Made by a program: the position numbers and the translations under genes | Assembly (NCBI GenBank): GCA_964517435.1 | Contig: CAZFEC010000001.1 | Location: forward strand, 1 to 64,000 | Source: BS150m-G50 sp964517435 | GTDB lineage: Bacteria; CAIWAD01; BS150m-G50 | DNA: 64,000 bases | Reading direction: 5' to 3' | Shown here: piece by piece, positions 18,132-27,019 of the stretch | Numbering within the stretch: the stretch's first letter is position 1 | Layout: each line of letters opens with the position of its first letter | The notes under the pieces: model-generated | Told to the model about the DNA's origin: nothing | Database searches by the model: none | What the model saw: the letters and a program-made list of their open reading frames with translations, nothing else

Positions 18132-20792
18132 CTATTTGAACGGAATCTTGACGGTGACGACGGTTCCCTTATCCAGCTCGCTGTCGATATGGAGGCTGCC
18201 GCCGGTACGTTGAATGATTGTATGGGTGAGGGAAAGGCCGAGGCCGGTCCCCTCGCCGGGTGATTTCGTGGTAAAAAACGGATTGAAAACGCTGCTGATC
18301 TCTTCCGGCGAGATGCCGACGCCGGTGTCGCCGAACTTGATATTGACCATGCTGTCGACGACGCTGGTCGAGATGGAGAGCGTGCCGCCGCTCGGCATCG
18401 CCTGGGTGGAATTGAGGATGATGTTGAGAAACGCCTGTTTCAGCTGGTCCAGGTTCAACATCAGCGGCTTGAGCCGGGCGAAATCGGTTTCGAGGGAAAT
18501 GTCATTGACCAGCAGCTCTTTCTGCACCAGGTCGAGCGTATTCTGCAGCAGCTGGTTGATGTCGACCGGTTCCACCTCCGCTTTGGAGATGCGGGAGAAG
18601 CTGAGCAGGTTCTCGATGATGCGGCGGGAACGCTCCACCTCCGACTTGATGATGCCCAGATGCTTGCGGATGCTGTCGTTGAAGTTGAGTTCGTCCCGTT
18701 CCACACAGCTGTTGATGTAGTAAAGCGAGGAGTTGATGATCCCAAGCGGGTTGCGCAGCTCATGCGCTACGCCCGCGGACAGCTGTCCCAGCCCCGCCAG
18801 CTTCTGGCTCTGGATGACGGAAAACTCCATCCGCTGCCGCTCGCTGATGTCGCGGTAGAAACTCTGCAGTACCTGCCGCCCCTGGAACTGGGTGACCAGG
18901 GCATCATACTCCACCAGGATCTTGCGACCCTCGGCATGCAGAATCGGAATGTTGTCGTACTTGCCGGCACCGCTCTTCACCGCCTCCTTGAAATTGCGTA
19001 TCGCCGCATCCCGGTAGTCATCCGGACGCAGGTCCCAGATACACATCGCCAGCATCTGCTCCCGTGAATAGCCGAACAGCTCCAGCGTGTGCTGGTTGAC
19101 ATCGACGATGCGGCCTTCCTTCACGTCGGTGAGGATGATGGCGTGGCGGGAGTTATCGAACAGGTTCCGGTAGTTCTGTTCCGTCTGCAGGATCTCGCGG
19201 CGCAGCTCCACCTCTTCAAGGTAGGCGGCGATCTGACCGGCGAAGAGACTGAGCAGATCGATCAGAGCCGAATCCGGCATCAGGCGCCCGCGGGGGTGGT
19301 CCAGCAGCAGGAAACCGGCCGTCTTCCGCGGCTGCCGCAGCGGCAGCACCAGGTGGTGCTGATCGGTCCAGATGAAGTCAGCCAGCGGCACCAGGCCCTC
19401 CCGTTCGTGTATCACGAAGGCGTCCTTTTGCCGGCCGCTGCTCTCAGCGATCTGCAACAGTTGCGGAAGGTTGATGTTCTTGAGCAGCAGGTCCAGTTCT
19501 TCCTCGCCGAGACCGGCGGCATAACGCTCGCGGATGCCGTCCTCGTCGCGCAGCAGGATGACGGCCCGCTGAAAGGAATGGGACTGGACGATTTTGGCGG
19601 CGATCACGCGCAGTTTGTCGTGGGAGGTATCTTCCTCCTGCATCAGGCTGGTGGTATCGACGATCATCGAGAGCTTCTGGCGCGTGAAGGCCAGCTCGCT
19701 GCGCTGCCGTTCGATCTCCGTTTCCAGATCCTTGCGGTAGCTGACGTCGTCGATCTCCATTGCGAAGATCTTCCCATCTTCGGTACGCTTGAACTGGATA
19801 TCGGCCCAGAAGGAGTCGTGATCGGGCAACAGGATGCGCGCGTGGAGTGCATCCTCCAGCTGTTCCTCGACGGCGACGGCGGTCAGGTGCCGGGTTTCAT
19901 CGCCCAGCAGATGGGTCAATGGTTGACCGATCAGCTCCGCCGGTTGGAGGTCCACCAGCTGTGCCGTCTGTGGCGACACGAAGCGGATCCGGTAGTCGGC
20001 GTCGACATGGAGCACGAGTTTACGGTGAGAATGCCGGGCCGCGACCTCCCCCTCCAGCGGCAGGGAGGTGGGGAGGGTCGACAGGGTGGTGGCGGGCGTG
20101 AACCAGGCGGAAAAAAGCTCTTCCTCCGGGTGGAAGCTGAAATTGCAGATCCATTCTCCGTCGCCGCTCCCCGGGGGCGGCACAACCAGAATAGTGCCGC
20201 CGTTCTGCGTCGCAACCAGCTCGGACCAGTCATCCTGCAGGGGCGGCAAGCTGGTGAAGAGATTGTCGGCTTCTTCCGGCAGCATTTGCCGCAACGCGGG
20301 TGAGCACTCCCAGATGTCACCCGCCTCATTGAAGACCGCCGCCAGCCCCCAGTGGTTGAGCATCACGCCGGTCGCCGTCTTCTCCACTTCACCCTGGTTG
20401 CGGACATTGGTCACCAGTTGAAAACGGGCTTCCGCTTTCTGCAGCGAGGTCTTGAGCACCTCCAGCAGGAACGGTTTCTGCAGGAAATCGACCGCGCCGC
20501 AGCGCAGGGCCTGCAGCACCGATTCCATGGTGCCGTACCCGGTGGCGACGATGATCTGGATGATGGGGTATTGCTTCTGGAGGATGTCGATAACATCGAT
20601 ACCGGAAATGCCCGGCATGTTGAGATCGGTAATGACCAGATCGATCGGCAGGTTGTCCTTCAACATCTGGACCGCCTTCATCCCGTCGCTGGCGGTTTCG
20701 ACATGATAGCCTTCGCTGGTCAGGAATTCGGAGAGGACGTGACGGGCATCGGCTTCGTCATCGATAACCAGCACATTCTTCAGATGCGGCAT
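18132..20792 (-). CDS. Hybrid sensor histidine kinase with N-terminal receiver
   Basis: About 886 residues, soluble. Receiver first (about 5-125; VIDDEADARH, LVITDLNMPGISG, LQKPF, intact), then PAS-like regions (about 245-360), a GAF-like region (about 380-540), PAS (about 545-655; FDNSRHAIILTDVKEGRIVDVN), HisKA with phospho-His in GVAHELRNPLGIINSS, and HATPase with NIILNSTQAM, FGDTGVGIS, FFTTKSPGEGTGLGLSLTHTI. ATG at 20792 is chosen over TTG at 20795 because GAGGGAG is well spaced. It is first gene of the operon kinase/NtrC-type regulator/GGDEF protein and has its own promoter at 20819-20847. The stimulus is unknown; the lack of membrane segments suggests a cytoplasmic signal. Confidence 0.92.
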   Translation of the reverse strand: MPHLKNVLVIDDEADARHVLSEFLTSEGYHVETASDGMKAVQMLKDNLPIDLVITDLNMPGISGIDVIDILQKQYPIIQIIVATGYGTMESVLQALRCGAVDFLQKPFLLEVLKTSLQKAEARFQLVTNVRNQGEVEKTATGVMLNHWGLAAVFNEAGDIWECSPALRQMLPEEADNLFTSLPPLQDDWSELVATQNGGTILVVPPPGSGDGEWICNFSFHPEEELFSAWFTPATTLSTLPTSLPLEGEVAARHSHRKLVLHVDADYRIRFVSPQTAQLVDLQPAELIGQPLTHLLGDETRHLTAVAVEEQLEDALHARILLPDHDSFWADIQFKRTEDGKIFAMEIDDVSYRKDLETEIERQRSELAFTRQKLSMIVDTTSLMQEEDTSHDKLRVIAAKIVQSHSFQRAVILLRDEDGIRERYAAGLGEEELDLLLKNINLPQLLQIAESSGRQKDAFVIHEREGLVPLADFIWTDQHHLVLPLRQPRKTAGFLLLDHPRGRLMPDSALIDLLSLFAGQIAAYLEEVELRREILQTEQNYRNLFDNSRHAIILTDVKEGRIVDVNQHTLELFGYSREQMLAMCIWDLRPDDYRDAAIRNFKEAVKSGAGKYDNIPILHAEGRKILVEYDALVTQFQGRQVLQSFYRDISERQRMEFSVIQSQKLAGLGQLSAGVAHELRNPLGIINSSLYYINSCVERDELNFNDSIRKHLGIIKSEVERSRRIIENLLSFSRISKAEVEPVDINQLLQNTLDLVQKELLVNDISLETDFARLKPLMLNLDQLKQAFLNIILNSTQAMPSGGTLSISTSVVDSMVNIKFGDTGVGISPEEISSVFNPFFTTKSPGEGTGLGLSLTHTIIQRTGGSLHIDSELDKGTVVTVKIPFK

Positions 20793-20818
20793 CAACCTGC
20801 TCCCTCAAGTGTGCAGAA

Positions 20819-20847
20819 AATATACACCGGCGTGCGAGAGTTGACAA
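20819..20847 (-). promoter_or_regulatory. Sigma-70-like promoter of the signalling operon
   Basis: On the minus strand, TTGTCA (20847-20842) and TATATT (20824-20819), spaced by 17 bases. This puts the transcript start about 20 bases before the SD and start codon of the kinase. Confidence 0.6.
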
Positions 20848-20870
20848 CGACAACTTGCCGTTGTGTTCAA
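20841..20870. promoter_or_regulatory. Inverted repeat overlapping the -35 box (possible operator)
   Basis: Arms TTGACAACG and CGTTGTGTTCAA form an imperfect palindrome around ACAACTTGC. It covers the -35 element of the kinase promoter, a usual operator position. A related ACAACTT occurs again at 20889-20895. No regulator can be named. Confidence 0.4.
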
Positions 20871-21152
20871 TTTCCGACAGAAGTATCGACAACTTGAGTG
20901 CCGGAATTTAGACAATCGGAGAGATTATATAAGAAATAGTCTGGGAATATAGTGATGCTCACCTGAAATGTCCGTTTGAAACACCAATAGGAAGCATCAC
21001 TTGTACGACCGAAGAGCTGGTGGTGATGCAAAAACTACCTACTGAGGTCTGCGGTCGCTTCAGGTTAGTATTTCCCGAAACAGGTAGCCTGTTCAGACAT
21101 TTGAGCTGGGAAATACAATAGATGGATGCGTACTGAGGTAAGGCGGTTACAT

Positions 21153-21181
21153 TTGGAAACGCAAAGCCGGATGGGTATTGT
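21153..21181 (+). promoter_or_regulatory. Possible promoter of the symporter gene
   Basis: TTGGAA at 21153-21158 and TATTGT at 21176-21181 with a 17-base spacer, just upstream of SD AAGGAG and the GTG start. It would give a very short leader. Nothing else recognisable lies in 20871-21152. Confidence 0.3.
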
Positions 21182-21201
21182 GACTGTAAAAAGGAGCCGC
21201 A

Positions 21202-22653
21202 GTGACAGCCAAGATCATCGTTGTATCCGCATATGCCCTGATGATAATCGTGGTTGGTTATCTCGGTTTGCGGCGCACCCGCACCTTCAACGACTTCTTT
21301 CTGGGCGGTGGCAACATCGGTCCCTGGATGACGGCGTTCACCTATGGAACCGCTTATTTCTCCGCCGTACTGTTCATCGGTTTCGCCGGCAAGGTGGGTT
21401 GGGGATTCGGTCTGGCCGGTCTCTGGATTGCCGTCGGTAACACCCTGGTCGGCGTACTGGGCGTCTGGTGGTTGATCGGCCCCCGCGTCAAGCGGATGGC
21501 CACGGAATACGAAGTCACCACGATGTCTGAATTTTTCGAACGACGCTATGGGAGCCGCTTTTTCAAACTGCTGGCGGCGATCATCATCTTCGTATTCTTC
21601 GTTCCCTATTCCGCGGCGGTCTTCATGGGGCTCTCCTATCTCTTCACCGCCAACTTCGGGATCGGCTACAGCGCCGCGCTGCTCTTCATGGGCGGCTTCA
21701 CCGCCGTCTATCTGGTGATGGGGGGCTACAAGTCGATGGCGATGATCGACGTCATCTTCGGTATGATCATGTGCGCCGGCGTACTCCTGCTGCTGGGCAG
21801 CGTCCTGCAGGCGGGGGGCGGTTACAATCAGCTGCTGACCGACCTGCGCGCTGTCGATCCGCGACTCACCGGTTGGACCGGACCTCCCGGTTTCTGGCCA
21901 CTGTTCAGTCTGGTCTTCCTGACCAGCGTGGCGCCGTTCGCCATGCCGCAACTGGTGCAGAAATTCTACGCCGTCCGCGACCGCCGGGCCATCCGCACCG
22001 GTATGATCGCTTCCACGCTGTTCGCCCTGCTGATCGGCGGTATCGGTTACTTCACCGGCGCTACCATCCGCGTCTTTCTCACACCGGAAGGCAATCCGGC
22101 TGCTTTTGAAGCCGGCCGGCCGTTGTTCGACGCCCTGATGCCGGAGCTGATCGCCACGGTGATACCTCCCTATCTCAGCATCCTTATCCTCCTGTTGATT
22201 CTCTCCGCTTCCATGTCGACCCTCGCGGCGCTGGTGTTGATCTCCAGCTCCGCCCTGACACGGGACTTCTATGCCGGGTTCATCAATCCCGCCGTCAGCG
22301 ACAGCCGGTTGACCCTGCTGATGCGGCTGGCCAGCGCCGGTTTCATTCTGCTTTCCGTCCTGCTGGCCTACTACCGTCCCGATACGATCGTCACCATTCT
22401 GGGCATCTCCTGGGGCGCTATCGGGTCGGCATTTCTCGGACCATTTCTCTGGGGTCTGTTCACCCGCTTCAGCAATCGGACCGGCGCCCTGAGCGGCGCG
22501 CTGCTGTCGCTGGCGGTCTGCCTGCTGCTCTACTTCCGCGGGCTCTCCTCGCCGGAGGCGGGTACGATCGGGATGATGGTCTCGCTCGTTTCGGTACCGG
22601 TGATAAGCCTGCTCACTACCGCCAGAAGGGTGAAGAAAGAGGATCTCTCGTAA
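21202..22653 (+). CDS. Sodium:solute symporter (SSS family)
   Basis: 483 residues with about 13 hydrophobic segments, typical of the SSS/LeuT-fold family. Motifs: RTFNDFFLGGGNIGPWMTAFTYGTAYFSAVLFIGFAGK near the N-terminus, MGGYKSMAMIDVIFGMIM, and the SSS signature region with MPQLVQKFYAVRD. GTG start is preceded by AAGGAG. Members carry sugars, amino acids, carboxylates or ions with sodium; the substrate is not determined by sequence here. It stands alone with its own promoter. The downstream aconitase/PrpD pair might hint at a tri- or dicarboxylate, but this is only positional. Confidence 0.88.
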   Translation: MTAKIIVVSAYALMIIVVGYLGLRRTRTFNDFFLGGGNIGPWMTAFTYGTAYFSAVLFIGFAGKVGWGFGLAGLWIAVGNTLVGVLGVWWLIGPRVKRMATEYEVTTMSEFFERRYGSRFFKLLAAIIIFVFFVPYSAAVFMGLSYLFTANFGIGYSAALLFMGGFTAVYLVMGGYKSMAMIDVIFGMIMCAGVLLLLGSVLQAGGGYNQLLTDLRAVDPRLTGWTGPPGFWPLFSLVFLTSVAPFAMPQLVQKFYAVRDRRAIRTGMIASTLFALLIGGIGYFTGATIRVFLTPEGNPAAFEAGRPLFDALMPELIATVIPPYLSILILLLILSASMSTLAALVLISSSALTRDFYAGFINPAVSDSRLTLLMRLASAGFILLSVLLAYYRPDTIVTILGISWGAIGSAFLGPFLWGLFTRFSNRTGALSGALLSLAVCLLLYFRGLSSPEAGTIGMMVSLVSVPVISLLTTARRVKKEDLS

Positions 22654-22840
22654 AGCACGCAGAGAAGAGTTTATTGTTAACAGCGATGTTGGCGTATTTT
22701 CAGTCAAGCTGTTATCCCGTAAGTACCATAAATCGAATTCTGCGTTCTTAGCGATCTTTGCGAGAGGATTTCTTCTTCATTGCCTCTTCGTCTACTCCTT
22801 TTATATTTCTGCTCCCCGAATCAAAATCAAGGAGCTGGCA

Positions 22841-24808
22841 ATGCCTCAGAATCTGATAGAGAAAATAGTTCAGCGTTTCGCCGTGGGTCTGGCGGATGGT
22901 CAACTGGTACACAGCGGCGACTACCTTTCCCTGCGTCCGGCGCATGTGCTGACTCATGACAATACCGGCGCGGTCATCCCGAAGTTCCGCTCCATCGGTG
23001 CCGCCCGCATGGCGAATCCCCGCCAGCCGGTTTTCGCCCTCGACCACAATGTGCAGGACGACGGTGAAGCCAACCTGGCCAAATACGAACGCATCGCCGC
23101 TTTTGCCTCCGAAATGGGCGTCGATTTTTATCCGGCCGGCCGCGGTATCGGCCACCAGATCATGTGCGAAGAGGGCTACGCCTGGCCCGGCACGATGGTG
23201 GTCGCCTCCGACAGCCATTCCAACATGTACGGCGGTCTGGGCTGCCTCGGCACGCCTATCGTGCGTACCGACGCCGCGGCGATCTGGGCGACCGGACGCA
23301 CCTGGTGGCAGATCCCACCGGTGGCGCGCGTCAAGTTGCGCGGTCGTCTCACCGGCTGTGCCAGCGGTAAGGATGTGATTCTGGCGCTCTGTGGCCTGTT
23401 CAACGAGGACCAGGTGCTGAACCAGGCGCTGGAGTTCACCGGTGAAGGGCTGGCGGATCTCTCGCTCGAACAACGGCTGACCATCGCCAACATGACGACG
23501 GAGTGGGGCACCCTGGCGGGGATCTTCCCGGTCGACGCGGTGACGCTCAACTGGTTACGGGAACGGATTGAAGCCGTGGCGATGCGTGGTCCGGCGGGCG
23601 TTCCTTCCGACGCGGATAATCCCGACGCGCATCCCCGGCTGAACCGCCGGCACCTGGAAGAGCTGGCGGCGGATCGTCTGGAGGCGGATCCGGACGCGGT
23701 CTACACGCAGGAGCTGGAGCTGGATCTGGCTTCGGTCCGGCCGCTGGTGGCGGGACCGCACCATGTGAAAACCGTAACACCGGTCGCGGCTTTCAGCGCG
23801 GAGCGGGTGAAGATCAACAAAGCCTATCTCGTCTCCTGCGTCAACAGTCGGGGAGAGGATATCGTCGCCGCCGCTGACAAGATACGCGGCAAACAGGTTG
23901 CGCCCGGTGTCGAATTCTACATTGCAGCCGCCTCCGACGAAATTCAGGCGGCGGCTGAACTGAGCGGTGACTGGCAGGCCCTGCTGGACGCCGGCGCCAT
24001 CGCCCTGCCGCCGGGGTGCGGCCCCTGTATTGGTCTGGGCCGGGGCCTGCTGGGTCCGGACGAAGTCGGTATTTCCGCTACCAACCGCAACTTCAAGGGC
24101 CGCATGGGCGATGCTTCCGCGCTGGCTTACCTGGCCTCGCCGGCTGTAGTGGCGGCTTCCGCCGCCGCCGGTTACATCGACTGTCCGGACGCAGAGAGCG
24201 GCGAACCACAGGGTGAGATCCGCAGGTTCGAACCGCCCACAGCCGCTGCCGACGCGACGGAGCTGCTGCCGAACTTCCCGGTCAGAATCGATGCCGAGCT
24301 GCTTTTCTGTCCGCAGGACAACCTCAACACCGACGGGATCTACCCCGGCAAGTATACCTACCAGGACGACATCACCCCGGAGCAACAGGCGGAGGTGGTG
24401 ATGGAGAACTACGATCCCGCCTTCGGGCAGACGGTGAAGACCGGCGACATCCTGGTCGGCGGTTTCAACTTCGGTACCGGCAGTTCGCGTGAACAGGCCG
24501 CCACGGCCCTCAAGCATCGCGGCATCCGTCTTGTAATCGCCGGCTCCTTCAGCGAGACCTACAAACGTAACGCGCTCAATAACGGACTGCTCGTTATCGA
24601 AGCGCCGCGGCTGGTGGCCGACCTGAAGGAACGCTGCGGCGAAGAGCAGCTGACGCTGCGCACCGGTCTGAGCGCGCGGGTCGACTTCCAGCGCGCCCTG
24701 ATCGAAGTTGAGGAGGACGTATACCCCTTCGCGGCGGTAGGCGTGGCGGCGCAGGAGTTGATCCTCCTGGGCGGACTGGAAAACTGGGTGAAAGAAAAAC
24801 TGGATTGA
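22841..24808 (+). CDS. Aconitase-family hydratase (single-chain, Fe-S)
   Basis: 655 residues, catalytic and swivel domains on one chain. Motifs: THDNTGAVIPKF, DHNVQDD, GIGHQIMCEEGYAWPGTMVVASDSHSNMYGGLGCLG. The 4Fe-4S cysteines are in VSCVNSRGED and PPGCGPCIGLG. The swivel shows FNFGTGSSREQAATALKHRG. It is closer in style to the LeuC/homoaconitase-like branch with a fused swivel domain than to the ~890-residue AcnA. Likely reactions are isomerisation of citrate, methylaconitate or homocitrate. SD AAGGAG precedes the ATG. An MmgE/PrpD-family gene follows after 33 bases, so the two probably act in one carboxylic-acid pathway such as a methylcitrate-type cycle; no citrate or methylcitrate synthase is nearby. 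Confidence 0.85.
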   Translation: MPQNLIEKIVQRFAVGLADGQLVHSGDYLSLRPAHVLTHDNTGAVIPKFRSIGAARMANPRQPVFALDHNVQDDGEANLAKYERIAAFASEMGVDFYPAGRGIGHQIMCEEGYAWPGTMVVASDSHSNMYGGLGCLGTPIVRTDAAAIWATGRTWWQIPPVARVKLRGRLTGCASGKDVILALCGLFNEDQVLNQALEFTGEGLADLSLEQRLTIANMTTEWGTLAGIFPVDAVTLNWLRERIEAVAMRGPAGVPSDADNPDAHPRLNRRHLEELAADRLEADPDAVYTQELELDLASVRPLVAGPHHVKTVTPVAAFSAERVKINKAYLVSCVNSRGEDIVAAADKIRGKQVAPGVEFYIAAASDEIQAAAELSGDWQALLDAGAIALPPGCGPCIGLGRGLLGPDEVGISATNRNFKGRMGDASALAYLASPAVVAASAAAGYIDCPDAESGEPQGEIRRFEPPTAAADATELLPNFPVRIDAELLFCPQDNLNTDGIYPGKYTYQDDITPEQQAEVVMENYDPAFGQTVKTGDILVGGFNFGTGSSREQAATALKHRGIRLVIAGSFSETYKRNALNNGLLVIEAPRLVADLKERCGEEQLTLRTGLSARVDFQRALIEVEEDVYPFAAVGVAAQELILLGGLENWVKEKLD

Positions 24809-24841
24809 CGATTACATCGAATTAACGCAGAGGACTATAGA

Positions 24842-26209
24842 ATGGAAAAGTCGATTTCTAGGAAGATGGCTGAGTTCGCGGTGGCGTTGAAGTATGAAGA
24901 TCTGCCGTCCGCGGTGGTTGCAGAGGTCAAGCGTTATCTCTACGATTCCATTGGTTGCGCCTACGGTTCGATGGGCACCAGTGATGTCGGTATCATGCAC
25001 CGGATTCTGGGGGAGATGGGTGGCGCGCCGGAGGCGACCATTATCGGTTTCGGCGATAAATTGCCGGTGGTGAATGCGACGTTGCTGAACTCGCTGATGA
25101 TCCGCGCCCTCGACTACAACGACATCTACTGGAAGGAAGATCCCTCCCATCCCTCCGATATCATTCCGGCAGCGCTCTGCACCGGGGAGAAGGTGGGCGC
25201 CGACATGCAGGCGGTCATCACTGCGATCGTGCTGGCCTATGAGTTCGAGCAGCGCCTCTGTGAATTCGCCAAGCCGGGCGTCCGGGAGCGCAAATGGCAT
25301 CACGCCACCCTGACGCAGTTCGTCTCGCCGCTGGTGGCCGGCAAAATGCTGGGGCTGACAGTCGACCAGCTGGTGAATGCGATCGGCATCAACGGATCGC
25401 ACAACCACACCATCGGCTGTCCCACAGCGGGCAAGCTGACCATGATGAAGAACACCGTCGATCCGATGGCGGTGCAGAGCGGGGTTTTCGCCGCCCTGAT
25501 GGCCCAGCAGGGCTACAGCGGTACGGAACAGGTCTTCGAGGGCAAAGAGGGATTCATGGATGTCTTCGGACCCGACTGGGACACCAGCCTGCTCACCGAG
25601 GGATTGGGGGACGATTACCGCATTCTGCAATGCAGCATGAAGGCCTTCCCGACCGAGGCGCTGACGCACACTCACCTGACCGCCACCCTCAAAGTGATCT
25701 GCGATCACGACATCGCGCCGGAGGATATCGAGGAAGTGCGGGTAACGACCATCGCCCGGGCGGTGGACATTCTATTCGATCCCCAGAAGTACCGTCCAGA
25801 GTCGCGGGAGACCGCCGATCATTCGCTGCCGTACTGCCTGGCGGCGGCTATCGTCGATCGCCAGATCACTACCGCATCCTTCTCCGATGCCAAGCTGAAG
25901 GATGAGCGGATCTGGCAGGTCATCGACCGCATCAAGGGTGAGGCTTCGGTCGAGTTCGAGCAGATGTTCCCCGCCAAGCAGCCCTCGCGGGTGGTGATCC
26001 GGACTATGGACGGCGCGGAGCATGAACAGTATCTCGAGTATCCCAAGGGGGACCCGCGCGAACCGATGACCCTGGAAGACCTGGAGCAGAAGTTCAACGC
26101 CCTGGCGGACGAGCACTTCGATCCTGAACGCCTGCGGCGCCTGAAGGAGACAATCTTCGACTGTGATACGCTGACGGTCGCTGACTTCATGGCAGAGCTG
26201 GTTAAATAG
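24842..26209 (+). CDS. MmgE/PrpD family protein
   Basis: 455 residues with the all-helical N-terminal domain (DSIGCAYGSM, LNSLMIRALDYNDIYWKEDPSHPSDIIPAALC) and the smaller alpha/beta C-terminal domain (QCSMKAFPTEALTHTHL, PYCLAAAIVDRQIT) of the family. Family members dehydrate 2-methylcitrate (PrpD), decarboxylate cis-aconitate, or epimerise iminodisuccinate; sequence alone does not choose between them. The aconitase-family gene immediately upstream favours work on tricarboxylates. The gene is followed by a TGTGATACGC-containing 3' end and then by rlmB in the same frame after the TAG. Confidence 0.88.
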   Translation: MEKSISRKMAEFAVALKYEDLPSAVVAEVKRYLYDSIGCAYGSMGTSDVGIMHRILGEMGGAPEATIIGFGDKLPVVNATLLNSLMIRALDYNDIYWKEDPSHPSDIIPAALCTGEKVGADMQAVITAIVLAYEFEQRLCEFAKPGVRERKWHHATLTQFVSPLVAGKMLGLTVDQLVNAIGINGSHNHTIGCPTAGKLTMMKNTVDPMAVQSGVFAALMAQQGYSGTEQVFEGKEGFMDVFGPDWDTSLLTEGLGDDYRILQCSMKAFPTEALTHTHLTATLKVICDHDIAPEDIEEVRVTTIARAVDILFDPQKYRPESRETADHSLPYCLAAAIVDRQITTASFSDAKLKDERIWQVIDRIKGEASVEFEQMFPAKQPSRVVIRTMDGAEHEQYLEYPKGDPREPMTLEDLEQKFNALADEHFDPERLRRLKETIFDCDTLTVADFMAELVK

Positions 26210-26227
26210 AAGCAGGAGACAGGAGTC

Positions 26228-26251
26228 GGTATCGGCATCAGGATCGGTATC
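26228..26251. repeat. Degenerate hexanucleotide repeat (GGNATC)4
   Basis: GGTATC, GGCATC, AGGATC, GGTATC in tandem between the PrpD-family stop and the rlmB start. The same repeat class occurs at 63078-63105 and 63236-63263. It separates a GGAG sequence from the first usable start codon of rlmB. Confidence 0.7.
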
Positions 26252-26266
26252 GATAATGTTCGTCAA

Positions 26267-27019
26267 TTGACCAGGCAATCGATTACCGACATAATCTGCG
26301 GCCGCAACGCCGTGCGGGAGGCTCTGCAGACCGGCACACCGTGTGAGCGGCTGCTGGTGCAGAAGGGCGCTCAATCCGCACCGGTAAAGGTGATTCTCAG
26401 CCTGGCGCGGGAGTCGCAGCTACCGGTCGAATACCTGCCGGCGGCCGCGCTGAAACGTATCACACAGGTAAACTCTCACCAGGGCGTCGCCCTCCAGATC
26501 GCCGCCGCGCCGTATTATCCCTCCGAGCAGCTCTCCGAGCTGTGCGAGCAGCCGGGACTGCTGCTCTACCTGGACCGGATTCAGGACCCGCAGAATCTGG
26601 GCGCCATCCTGCGCTCCGCCTGTGCCTACGGCGTGCGCGCCGTTATGCTGCCGTTTCGCAAGGCGGTCGGTCTGACCGCCACTGTCGTCAAGGTCAGTCA
26701 GGGGGCCGCCCTCCAGCTGCCTGTGATACGCCTGCGTTCGCCGCTAACCCGGCTGGCGGAGTTGCGTGACGCCGGTTACCGGCTCTACGGTCTGGACAGC
26801 CGCGGCTCCGTTCAGTTGCCACAGGCGTCATTTCCTTCCCGTTGTGTACTGCTGCTGGGCAGCGAAAGCAGCGGCCTCTCCACGCAGCTGAAGAACCTCT
26901 GTGATACACTTCTCACCATTCCGATGCCGGGCGGCTTCGAGTCGTTGAATGTTTCCGCCGCGGCGGCGATCGCGCTTTATGAATACGCCCGTCAAGCCGG
27001 AGGATCCGCGGATGAATGA
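26267..27019 (+). CDS. rlmB: 23S rRNA 2'-O-methyltransferase, TrmH/RlmB family
   Basis: About 250 residues. N-terminal L30e-like substrate-binding domain begins ICGRNAVREAL. The SPOUT knot domain has all three motifs: LDRIQDPQNLGAILRSA, LLLGSESSGLS and IPMPGGFESLNVSAAAAIALYE. Expected to methylate G2251 of 23S rRNA with SAM. The start is uncertain: the only usual start codon before ICGRN is TTG at 26267, without a close SD, and the frame stays open upstream to the TAG of the previous gene across the hexanucleotide repeat. It overlaps mazG by 8 bases. Confidence 0.88.
   Translation: MTRQSITDIICGRNAVREALQTGTPCERLLVQKGAQSAPVKVILSLARESQLPVEYLPAAALKRITQVNSHQGVALQIAAAPYYPSEQLSELCEQPGLLLYLDRIQDPQNLGAILRSACAYGVRAVMLPFRKAVGLTATVVKVSQGAALQLPVIRLRSPLTRLAELRDAGYRLYGLDSRGSVQLPQASFPSRCVLLLGSESSGLSTQLKNLCDTLLTIPMPGGFESLNVSAAAAIALYEYARQAGGSADE

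Noticed and set aside
19089..20303. 404-codon open frame on plus opposite the hybrid kinase
   Set aside because: The kinase domains on the minus strand are complete; the plus frame is a shadow.
20959..22707. 582-codon open frame on the minus strand
   Set aside because: It lies opposite the clear sodium:solute symporter, is rich in Gly/Gln/Asp/His as expected of an antisense GC-rich shadow, and has no family features.
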